From positions 1 to 32,888 of the forward strand of contig NEED01000077.1 of assembly GCA_002110465.1 (NCBI GenBank): 32,888 bases of DNA, given 5' to 3'. This document shows, piece by piece, positions 9,607 to 16,646 of the stretch. The notes below the pieces were generated by a model, which was given only the letters and a program-made list of their open reading frames with translations, ran no database searches and had not been told where the DNA came from. The position numbers and the translations under genes were made by a program. Positions within the stretch are counted from its first letter, which is position 1; every line of letters starts with the position of its first letter. This DNA comes from an unicellular cyanobacterium SU2 (GTDB taxonomy: Bacteria > Cyanobacteriota > Cyanobacteriia > Cyanobacteriales > Microcystaceae).

Positions 9607-11364
9607 ATGAAGCATCTTATACTTACTGCAGTGGGCTTGTTAAGTCTGCTGTCTTTATCTGCTCAAGACCGCTATCTCGAAGAGGTTTTTACCGACGCTG
9701 AGATCACGGTTATGGAAGATGTCGTTTACGGCATCAATGTAAATCCTCTTTTAAACACATCCCTTCTAGACCCAGCCTATGTTCAGGCCAATGCGGCTCA
9801 GATTACAGTTGAAAAGGATTCACTTCAGAACTGGATCGCAACCGATCCTACGCAAATTCCATTGGGATTCTTTTTCCCTTATGCGCTTGACTCAAGCACG
9901 ATTTTAAAGGTTACCCAGCTCGAGATGGATGTATACATGCCAAGCAGCAGTGCAGATTCTGAGACCGAGCGTCCAGTAATGGTATTTGTTCATACAGGTA
10001 ACTTCCTACCGCCAGTGGTTAATGGTAGCTACGGTGGTTCAAAAAATGATTCTGTTGCTGTAAACATCTGTAAGCAGTGGGCAAAACGTGGTTTTGTAGC
10101 TGTTGCTCCAAATTATCGTCATGGTTGGAATCCACTTGCAGCAGGAGAGCCAGGTTTGGTTACCAGAAGAGCTACGTTGTTAAATGCTGTATACAGAGCA
10201 ATTCATGATGTTCAATTTGCTATCAAGGGTATGCGTCTTGACGCAACAATGGGTTCGAATACTTATGGAATTGATCCTGACAAAATTGGTATGCTAGGTA
10301 GTGGCTCTGGTGGGTACGTAGCCTTGGCTTATAACACCCTTGACAAGCAAGAGGAAACGGCCTTAGATAAGTTTGTATTTGGAGGTAACTCAGTAATTCA
10401 GCCAGGCATCGTTGGTGATATTAACGGTGACGGAGGTTTGGTAAACCTTTACGTAGACAATGGTATGTCTAGTGAGGTTGATATCTGCGTTAACCTAGGT
10501 GGGTGTTTAGGTGACATCACTTGGTTAGAAGCCGGCGATGGACCTTTTGTAACCTTCCATTCTCCTTATGACAATTTTGCTCCGTTTGATACGGGTACCG
10601 TAATTGTTCCAACCACTGGTGATGACGTAGTGGATGTAAATGGTCCTAACACGTTTATTCCTAAAGCTAATGGTCTAGGTGCGAATGATGCTTATGCTGG
10701 TGAGTACCCAGGTGATGCCTTCACAGAGCGTGCACGATCTTTTTATGGTAGAGATATGGATGACTCTCCGATCATTAACATCGATGACCCAATTGAGATT
10801 CCTACAGATGATATGGAGGGCTTATTCACTGTTGTTGTACGTGATGATAATGGTGATATTGAGCAGAATGGTACGCCATGGGACTGGTGGAGCAAGAGTG
10901 ATCTTGACGCATTGGTTGCAGCAACCAACCTTGCAACAGGAGGTAGTTATGATGCAGATGAAATCAATACCAACAACCTGTTGACCAATCCAAATCAATC
11001 CAGAGAACAAGGTCTTACCTATATCGACACCATTATGGGGTATAGCATTCCGCGTATCGTTAAGACCTTGCAGGTTGGTAATTGGGAAAGCGTAGACGTG
11101 GCTGAACTGTATATCGGTAGAAAAGATGTTGTGCTTTTCCCTAATCCTACCAACGGTTCTTTGACGGTACGTACCAACAATCCTTCTACAACCATGCAGG
11201 CGCTTATGGTATCAGATCAGCTTGGAAGAACGATTTTCCATGAGAAGGCATTGTTGACAAACACCATGCAGCTCAACCTTGAAGGTCTTGAGGCTGGTGT
11301 ATACATCTTAAATACTACGTTCGAAGATGGCTCAACGAAAACACATCAGTTCTTAGTGCAGTAA
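9607..11364 (+). CDS. T9SS-sorted alpha/beta-hydrolase-fold protein, probably catalytically inactive
   Basis: The 585-aa protein has a signal peptide (MKHLILTAVGLLSLLSLSA), an alpha/beta-hydrolase domain of the carboxylesterase/BD-FAE kind (about 60-490) and a T9SS type A sorting domain (about 506-585, starting VVLFPNPTNGSL). Fold landmarks are the oxyanion-hole strand VMVFVHTGNF, the KRGFVAVAPNYRHG strand, the nucleophile elbow DKIGMLGSGSGGYVALAY and the acid loop VTFHSPYDNFAPFD (H318, D322). The elbow reads G-S-G-S-G, so the residue aligned with the catalytic Ser of GxSxG is Gly233. Between the acid loop and the sorting domain there is no His at all. Both features speak against a working esterase triad. 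I infer a surface-anchored ligand-binding protein that serves the upstream TonB receptor. An active enzyme using Ser232 or Ser234 remains possible. Confidence 0.85.
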   Translation: MKHLILTAVGLLSLLSLSAQDRYLEEVFTDAEITVMEDVVYGINVNPLLNTSLLDPAYVQANAAQITVEKDSLQNWIATDPTQIPLGFFFPYALDSSTILKVTQLEMDVYMPSSSADSETERPVMVFVHTGNFLPPVVNGSYGGSKNDSVAVNICKQWAKRGFVAVAPNYRHGWNPLAAGEPGLVTRRATLLNAVYRAIHDVQFAIKGMRLDATMGSNTYGIDPDKIGMLGSGSGGYVALAYNTLDKQEETALDKFVFGGNSVIQPGIVGDINGDGGLVNLYVDNGMSSEVDICVNLGGCLGDITWLEAGDGPFVTFHSPYDNFAPFDTGTVIVPTTGDDVVDVNGPNTFIPKANGLGANDAYAGEYPGDAFTERARSFYGRDMDDSPIINIDDPIEIPTDDMEGLFTVVVRDDNGDIEQNGTPWDWWSKSDLDALVAATNLATGGSYDADEINTNNLLTNPNQSREQGLTYIDTIMGYSIPRIVKTLQVGNWESVDVAELYIGRKDVVLFPNPTNGSLTVRTNNPSTTMQALMVSDQLGRTIFHEKALLTNTMQLNLEGLEAGVYILNTTFEDGSTKTHQFLVQ

Positions 11365-11384
11365 TCAGAACGTTTAATGCATTG

Positions 11385-11414
11385 AAAAGGCGGCCCAAAG
11401 GCCGCCTTTTTTAT
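11385..11414. terminator. Bidirectional terminator
   Basis: AAAAGGCGGCC pairs perfectly with GGCCGCCTTTT around a 4-base loop, with a longer T-rich tail on the plus strand. It lies between the hydrolase-fold gene (+) and the MazG-like gene (-), which converge here, and probably serves both. Confidence 0.92.
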
Positions 11415-11449
11415 TTTCTCAAGCTTCAACTATTTCCGGCCAGCGATAA

Positions 11450-11791
11450 TCAATCGTGCAGTTTTGGGTTTTTCTGGTGTCGGTCACCATCACGTTGGTT
11501 CTTCTTTTCAAAGTTTTTTTGGAGCGCTTCCGTGAGGTCTACACCCGTTTGATTTGCGAGGCAGATCAATACCCAAAGCACATCCGCCATTTCATCGCCC
11601 AGGTCTTTTCCTTTGTCGCTTTCTTTTTCGCTTTGTTCACCATAGCGACGAGCTATAATTCTCGCTAGCTCGCCCACCTCTTCGGTAAGCATTGCCATGT
11701 TGGTGAGTTCATTGAAATATCGAACACCAACCGTTTTAATCCATTCATCAACTTGCGCTTGCGCTGATTTAATGGTGATTTCTTGACTCAT
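11450..11791 (-). CDS. MazG-like nucleotide pyrophosphohydrolase
   Basis: The 113-aa all-alpha protein carries the two acidic signatures of the MazG/dUTPase superfamily: EEVGE at 37-41 and DEMAD at 66-70. These together hold the Mg2+ ions that bind a nucleoside triphosphate. Such small YpjD-type enzymes hydrolyse (d)NTPs to the monophosphate and pyrophosphate and are thought to clean up non-canonical nucleotides in the cytoplasm. The C-terminal tail is strongly charged (KKNQRDGDRHQKNPK). The gene follows the SGNH-like gene by 11 bases and is probably the last in the rsgA-dtd-MBOAT-SGNH run, ending at the hairpin at 11.39 kb. The exact substrate is unknown. Confidence 0.87.
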   Translation of the reverse strand: MSQEITIKSAQAQVDEWIKTVGVRYFNELTNMAMLTEEVGELARIIARRYGEQSEKESDKGKDLGDEMADVLWVLICLANQTGVDLTEALQKNFEKKNQRDGDRHQKNPKLHD

Positions 11792-11802
11792 AATTCTTTC
11801 AA

Positions 11803-12777
11803 TTAAAATGCAGCTTGTTTGATACGTTCGGCAATGCGAAGTCGACCATCAGCGTCATAATGTTCTGTGGGGAAATCCCGATCTCTAAAGTGTTTATCGC
11901 CCAAGAGGTCAAGATTGTCTATCCAAATAACGTCTTCTTTATAGGTTTCCTGAAGCCAAGCGGCGTTTTCACGCATCAGAGAGGTTAGCTCGTTTCCAAC
12001 CAATTCATCTGCGCGTTCAAGGTTTTCAGGTAGTAGATGCAATACCAATTGCATCTTTCGGGCCTTTGCACGTTCAATCAAAGAAGAAAGATCTTTCACC
12101 CGAGGATTCTGAGCATCAATCACAAATCCGTATTGCTTAATGAATTGGTCGGCCAGCTGGCGTTTTGGGTTTCTCCAATCACCCCACTTCTCAACAGCAC
12201 ACCAACTGGTAACATTGTGCATTGGAGCTTCAAAGGGAAGCGGTGCGTTGTTCCAAGCCTCGTTTCGCAACGCTTGTCGTTCACTGATCGACCGGTCGTC
12301 GTAGGCTCGCAATGAAAGTAAAAGGCGATTAAATAGTGCTGGTCGCTGATTATAAAAAACGGCAGCCTGATTCAAAGAGGTTTCTAGTTCAGAATGTATC
12401 CAGTCTGGACCAAAAGAGCGCAGGTTAACCGTAACTACTAACGTTTCGCAGGTGGCGTTTTCTGGAAGTAAAGCAAGGTAGTTGTTGAAGCTACCTAGGT
12501 GAGAGGCGGGTTTGTTTACCGCTTCAACCTGAATAGCGCCGCCGAGCAGATTACTTAGGATTTGACTGATCTTTAAGGGATGGGTTTCAGATCCATCGTC
12601 TGGACCAAAATTACTGGATGCCGAGAAGTAGATGACATCAGCATCTTTCACTTTCAAAACCTGATGGTATTGATCAGCGAACCGTGCAACATCCTCATCA
12701 AAATGGTGCCAAGAATAGATCTCGTTGAGGAGGAAAAATGTAGCGCAAGTCAATATGATTTTGATGGCAAGTTTCAC
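11803..12777 (-). CDS. SGNH-hydrolase-like partner of the MBOAT acyltransferase
   Basis: The 324-aa protein has one N-terminal membrane/signal segment (MKLAIKIILTCATFFLLNEI) and then an exported domain. Its catalytic blocks look like an altered SGNH fold: YFSASSNF at 50-57, where the usual G-D/E-S becomes S-A-S with Ser54 as candidate nucleophile, and PTEHYDADGR at 303-312, with His306 in the usual Asp/His block. Proteins of this kind sit beside MBOAT membrane acyltransferases and transfer the acyl group to a polysaccharide on the outer face of the membrane (compare AlgX/AlgJ, DltD). The start is a GTG that overlaps the MBOAT stop codon by one base (TAGTG), so the two are translationally coupled. 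No terminator separates it from the MazG-like gene. The target polymer is unknown. Confidence 0.75.
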   Translation of the reverse strand: MKLAIKIILTCATFFLLNEIYSWHHFDEDVARFADQYHQVLKVKDADVIYFSASSNFGPDDGSETHPLKISQILSNLLGGAIQVEAVNKPASHLGSFNNYLALLPENATCETLVVTVNLRSFGPDWIHSELETSLNQAAVFYNQRPALFNRLLLSLRAYDDRSISERQALRNEAWNNAPLPFEAPMHNVTSWCAVEKWGDWRNPKRQLADQFIKQYGFVIDAQNPRVKDLSSLIERAKARKMQLVLHLLPENLERADELVGNELTSLMRENAAWLQETYKEDVIWIDNLDLLGDKHFRDRDFPTEHYDADGRLRIAERIKQAAF

Positions 12778-14177
12778 TAGAACTGAAAATAAATAAACGG
12801 ATGGTTAGTGGCTCCTGCCAATGAGGTGATGCAATAGATAAGAAAGGCGTAAACGGCCCACCGTATGACTATAGACTTCTTTCCTAGCCAAGCATCAATG
12901 CCTCGATCTCTAAAGTGGAGGTCAGATAGCACAAAGATGCCCACAAGAGCTGTGTTGACCGAAGGCCAGTTCAAGTCTATACCAGCGCCTTCTCCGCTAA
13001 CGAGCTGATGAACGAAGGTTGCCGCTTCAGTGAGGTTGGCGCTTCTAAAGAATATCCATGCGATGAATACGATGGTCATGGTCCCAAACCACTTCGGAAA
13101 GTTGAGCCAATACGAGGTGTCTCGTTCAATAAACCATCGCTCCAGCAAATAGGCTACCCCGTGCAATAATCCCCAAATGAGAAAGGTGAGGTTGGCGCCG
13201 TGCCAGATCCCACTGACCAGGAAAACGATTAAAATGTTTGCTGCCAATCGAAGTTGGTTTGTTCTGCTTCCACCCAGTGGGATGTAGAGGTAATCCCTGA
13301 ACCAGGTGGACAACGAAATGTGCCAGCGAGACCAAAATTCACGGATGGATGTAGCGGTGTACGGGGCGTTAAAATTGTCCATAAGGTGTACACCAAAAAT
13401 GCGAGCTGTGCCAATGGCAATGAGTGAATACCCATGAAAGTCAGCATAGATTTGAAGTCCGAAAAGAATGGCTCCGGTGATCAGGTTTAATCTGCTTGCC
13501 TCATCTACATGACCAAAGACCTGATCTACAATTGGAGCCAGGTTGTCTGCAACACACATCTTTATGAATAAGCCATAGAGTACTAGGCGTAATCCGTGCT
13601 GTAGGTTTCTATAGCTGAGTTTGTGTCCGTTGAAGAGTTGCGGATGGAGGTGACTGAAGCGTTCAATTGGGCCTGCAACCAATTGCGGAAAGTAGCTGAC
13701 GAACAAGGCGAATTTCAACGGATTCTTTTCCGGAGTAGCTTTCCCACCATAGATATCCAAGGTGTAGCCGATGGTTTGAAACGTATAAAAGGAAATACCA
13801 ACCGGTAGCATCAATGTCCACACGGATTGAAATCCCTCGATGGTTTCTTCAGAAGCGCCTGTGAGTGGGAACCAAAGGTCAGAAATGAACCAGTTGGCAT
13901 ATTTAAAAATGAGGAGTAATCCAATGTTGGTAGCTAAGCTTAATGTTAGCCAAGCCCTTTTTGAGAAGCTGTTTTGACTCGAATAAATCTTTTGTGCGGC
14001 GATGAAATCTACGGTAGTGCTTATCAGTATGAGAGCGAGGTATTCTACCTTCCAGTAGCCGTAAAACACATAACTCGCGAGCAACAACAAAACCCATCGC
14101 CACTTCCTGGGTGTGAGTACGTATCCAAGTACTACAGCCGGTAGAAAAAGGAGGAATGGTAAAGAGTTGAACAGCAC
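12777..14177 (-). CDS. MBOAT-family membrane O-acyltransferase (AlgI-like)
   Basis: The 466-aa multi-helix inner-membrane protein starts MLFNSLPFLLFLPAVVLGYV, the usual beginning of the AlgI branch. It has the branch signatures YFPQLVAGPIERF, REFWSRWHISLSTWFRDYLY, IPLGGSR and VSGIWHGANLTFLIWG; the His in WHGAN is the conserved catalytic His. The family moves an acyl group, typically acetyl, from a cytoplasmic donor through the membrane to a secreted polymer. Here it is coupled by a one-base overlap to an SGNH-like exported partner, the usual two-part arrangement. The start lies 17 bases after the dtd stop. No glycosyltransferases or polymer synthesis genes are nearby, so the acceptor must be made elsewhere. 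Confidence 0.93.
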   Translation of the reverse strand: MLFNSLPFLLFLPAVVLGYVLTPRKWRWVLLLLASYVFYGYWKVEYLALILISTTVDFIAAQKIYSSQNSFSKRAWLTLSLATNIGLLLIFKYANWFISDLWFPLTGASEETIEGFQSVWTLMLPVGISFYTFQTIGYTLDIYGGKATPEKNPLKFALFVSYFPQLVAGPIERFSHLHPQLFNGHKLSYRNLQHGLRLVLYGLFIKMCVADNLAPIVDQVFGHVDEASRLNLITGAILFGLQIYADFHGYSLIAIGTARIFGVHLMDNFNAPYTATSIREFWSRWHISLSTWFRDYLYIPLGGSRTNQLRLAANILIVFLVSGIWHGANLTFLIWGLLHGVAYLLERWFIERDTSYWLNFPKWFGTMTIVFIAWIFFRSANLTEAATFVHQLVSGEGAGIDLNWPSVNTALVGIFVLSDLHFRDRGIDAWLGKKSIVIRWAVYAFLIYCITSLAGATNHPFIYFQF

Positions 14178-14194
14178 GCTGTACGATTATGAAG

Positions 14195-14647
14195 TTATTC
14201 CTTGTTCTTGGTGTCGATCCAGATGGTTACTGGTCCGTCATTGACCAAATGTACATCCATATGGGCGCCAAATCTTCCCTTTTGACAAGGTTTGCCAAGA
14301 CATGTTTGAAGGGTTGTGCAAAAGGCTTGGTATAGCTCTTCTGCTTGGGCCGGAGGGGCTGCTTTAATAAAGCTAGGACGTGTGCCTTTCTTGTATTTGG
14401 CGTGCAGTGTGAATTGACTCACCACAAGGGCCTCTCCATCAATGTCCTCTATGCTTCGGTTCATTAAACCTTCATCATCACTAAAAATGCGCAGCTTGCT
14501 CACCTTGTTTGCCAGCCACTCTACGTCTTCTTGGTTATCCTCCTCTTCTACACCTAGAAGTATCAGCAAACCGTTTTGTATCGTTCCCGTTTGTTCTCCC
14601 TCTACGGTTACTGTGGCTTCAGAAACTCGTTGAATAACCGCTCTCAT
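14195..14647 (-). CDS. dtd: D-aminoacyl-tRNA deacylase
   Basis: The 150-aa cytoplasmic enzyme removes D-amino acids (and Gly from tRNA-Ala) from mischarged tRNA. The sequence shows the start MRAVIQRVSEATVTVEG, the SQFTLHA motif at 77-83 and the Gly-cis-Pro chiral-proofreading motif NDGPVT at 136-141. It matches the family's length. I chose ATG 14647 over a start 19 codons upstream because this is the canonical N-terminus and because it overlaps the rsgA stop as ATGA, a sign of translational coupling. Confidence 0.96.
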   Translation of the reverse strand: MRAVIQRVSEATVTVEGEQTGTIQNGLLILLGVEEEDNQEDVEWLANKVSKLRIFSDDEGLMNRSIEDIDGEALVVSQFTLHAKYKKGTRPSFIKAAPPAQAEELYQAFCTTLQTCLGKPCQKGRFGAHMDVHLVNDGPVTIWIDTKNKE

Positions 14648-15561
14648 GATTTTAAGCCCTTTAATTCTTCCAGGAAGTGGCAATAGTTTTCGTACCTGAA
14701 CCAAGGTAGCTCACCTTCTTCGTAAGCGGGCTTTACGGCGCATCCGGGCTCATTGATATGACTGCAGTTATGAAATTTACAGCCATCGCTTAGGCGAACC
14801 ATTTCAGGAAAGTAATCCCTTAGTTCTTCCGGTTCCATATCGATTAACCCGAAACTTCTAAGTCCGGGCGTGTCAATAATAAATGTGTGTTTGTTTACAG
14901 GATGCATTTCTGCAAAAGTGGTGGTGTGTTGACCTTTTTCATTGAAGTCAGAAACGTCGGTCACCCTCGCTTGAATAGCAGGGTTAATCGCGTTGAGAAG
15001 AGAGCTTTTTCCAACACCACTAAAACCTGAAAATAAGCTCACTTTATCGTTGATCCTTTCTGCTACCCGGTCAATACCTTCTCCCGTCTGAACAGATATC
15101 TGTTCGCTTTCGTAGCCGATGGATTTATAAGCATCTTGGAGTTCATTGAGGTATGCACACTCATTGCTATTGAGTAAGTCGCATTTGTTGAATACAATCA
15201 ATACCGGGATGTTGTAAGCTTCAGCTGTGAGCAAGAATCGATCGATAAACCCGAATTTGATCTTAGGTGATTTTAAGGTGGCTACCATTACAGCTAAGTC
15301 AAGATTAGCGGCAATGATGTGCGTTTCCTTCGAAAGCTTAGTTGATTTTCGGATGATGTAGTTCTTCCTCTCATCAACTTGATCAATCATATGGTCATCT
15401 CCGGTACTGGATATGGTCACTTGATCCCCAACGGTAACGGGATTGGTATTTCTACTTCCAGCGGTGCGCAGTTTTCCTCTTACCCTTGCGTCTACAAAAG
15501 TTCCATCATCCAAGCGCACCTTGTACCAGCTTCCCGTACTTTTAAAAACGATTCCCTTCAT
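14644..15561 (-). CDS. rsgA: Ribosome small subunit-dependent GTPase A
   Basis: The 305-aa assembly factor acts late in 30S maturation. It has an N-terminal OB-fold (about 1-70) followed by a circularly permuted GTPase: G4 NKCD at 125-128, then G1 GFSGVGKSS at 179-187, HTTT at 212-215 and G3 DTPG at 230-233. The C-terminal zinc site has C261, C266, H268 and C274 (CKFHNCSHINEPGC). Length is normal. It is the first gene of the minus-strand run and overlaps dtd by four bases. In other Flavobacteria rsgA, dtd and a MazG-like gene are usually direct neighbours (from memory); here two acyltransferase genes stand between the last two. Confidence 0.97.
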   Translation of the reverse strand: MKGIVFKSTGSWYKVRLDDGTFVDARVRGKLRTAGSRNTNPVTVGDQVTISSTGDDHMIDQVDERKNYIIRKSTKLSKETHIIAANLDLAVMVATLKSPKIKFGFIDRFLLTAEAYNIPVLIVFNKCDLLNSNECAYLNELQDAYKSIGYESEQISVQTGEGIDRVAERINDKVSLFSGFSGVGKSSLLNAINPAIQARVTDVSDFNEKGQHTTTFAEMHPVNKHTFIIDTPGLRSFGLIDMEPEELRDYFPEMVRLSDGCKFHNCSHINEPGCAVKPAYEEGELPWFRYENYCHFLEELKGLKS

Positions 15562-15627
15562 CAGAAATTAACAGGCTCTTTGTTGAAAACCTAAACTCAA
15601 TTGTTAATAACTCCGTTAATAACTCGA

Positions 15628-15635
15628 TAGCTTTG
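15628..15635 (+). promoter_or_regulatory. Candidate -7 element for the glucosaminidase gene
   Basis: TAGCTTTG fits TAnnTTTG and ends 18 bases before the ATG at 15654. No good -33 TTTG is visible at the expected distance. The 92-base gap is shared with the divergent rsgA, for which no clear promoter is seen. Confidence 0.45.
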
Positions 15636-15653
15636 CTATAAAGCTTAAAACGC

Positions 15654-16640
15654 ATGCAAAGTAACATTCTCACCACATTCTTCCTTATCGGATCGTTCTT
15701 TGTCTTGACGGCTCAATCACAGCCATCTGAGCCCAGAATGTCAAAGCAAGAGTACATCGAAGAGTACCGAGATCAAGCCATACGCGAAATGCATGCAACG
15801 GGAATTCCAGCGAGTATCACCCTGGCGCAGGGAATGCTCGAAAGTGACTATGGCAATAGTCCATTGGCCAAGTACGCCAAGAATCATTTTGGAATCAAGT
15901 GTCATAAAGGATGGGAAGGGCCAACCTTCATTCAGGATGATGATGAGCGCAATGAGTGCTTTAGAAAGTATTATTCGGCCTACAACTCCTATCGAGATCA
16001 CAGTGAGTTTCTTATGACCCGCGACCGCTATTCTTTTCTTTTCGATTTAAAGCCAACGGATTACAAGGGGTGGGCGAAAGGACTGAAGAAAGCAGGCTAT
16101 GCGACCAATCCGAAATACGCTGATTTATTGATTAAGATTATAGAAGACAATCAGCTTGATCAATTTGATAAGGTCAAGAAGCTGCCAGACAGCGAACCAA
16201 GAGTGGCTGTGAAGGAAGAGAAGCCTACAACCTCATCTAAGGAGCAAGTGCCTCAGGTAATGAGTGTGAATCGGGTGGAAGTGAGTGATAATAACATCAG
16301 GTATATCCAAGCGGAGCAAGGAGACACTCCTCAAAGTATTGCTGAGCGCCATCAAATGGGTGTTTGGCAGGTTACTAAGTACAATGACGTTTCAAAGAAT
16401 ACGCGTTTTCTACCGGGTGAGGTAATATACCTTCAACCAAAGAGAAACCATGCAAGTGAGGCTCAGCACACCGTTCAGCAGGGAGAGAGTTTACGCGATA
16501 TTTCTCAGAAGTATGGGGTTAAAATGAGCAGAATCGCACGCATGAATGGGTTTGATGAGCAGCATGTTCTTCAACCAGGTGAGGTGCTGCAGTTGCGAAG
16601 CAAAGGTTTCTTTGCAACCTTTTTCAGTGGAGGTTCATAG
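15654..16640 (+). CDS. GH73-type N-acetylglucosaminidase with two LysM domains
   Basis: The 328-aa secreted protein has a signal peptide (MQSNILTTFFLIGSFFVLTA). A FlgJ-like glucosaminidase domain spans about 32-170, with IPASITLAQGMLESDYGNSP holding the catalytic Glu63, followed by NHFGIKCHKGW and FRKYYSAYNSYRDHSEFL. Two LysM domains end the protein, at about 216-262 and 271-316 (HTVQQGESLRDISQKYGVKM). It should cut the GlcNAc-MurNAc backbone of peptidoglycan, held in place by the LysM modules. It is divergent from rsgA, and its stop is only 6 bases from the stop of the convergent 764-aa gene with no terminator between them. Confidence 0.92.
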   Translation: MQSNILTTFFLIGSFFVLTAQSQPSEPRMSKQEYIEEYRDQAIREMHATGIPASITLAQGMLESDYGNSPLAKYAKNHFGIKCHKGWEGPTFIQDDDERNECFRKYYSAYNSYRDHSEFLMTRDRYSFLFDLKPTDYKGWAKGLKKAGYATNPKYADLLIKIIEDNQLDQFDKVKKLPDSEPRVAVKEEKPTTSSKEQVPQVMSVNRVEVSDNNIRYIQAEQGDTPQSIAERHQMGVWQVTKYNDVSKNTRFLPGEVIYLQPKRNHASEAQHTVQQGESLRDISQKYGVKMSRIARMNGFDEQHVLQPGEVLQLRSKGFFATFFSGGS

Positions 16641-16646
16641 GCTACG

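Noticed and set aside
14648-14704. 19-codon N-terminal extension of dtd
   Set aside because: The canonical MRAVIQRV start and the ATGA overlap with rsgA fit the shorter form.
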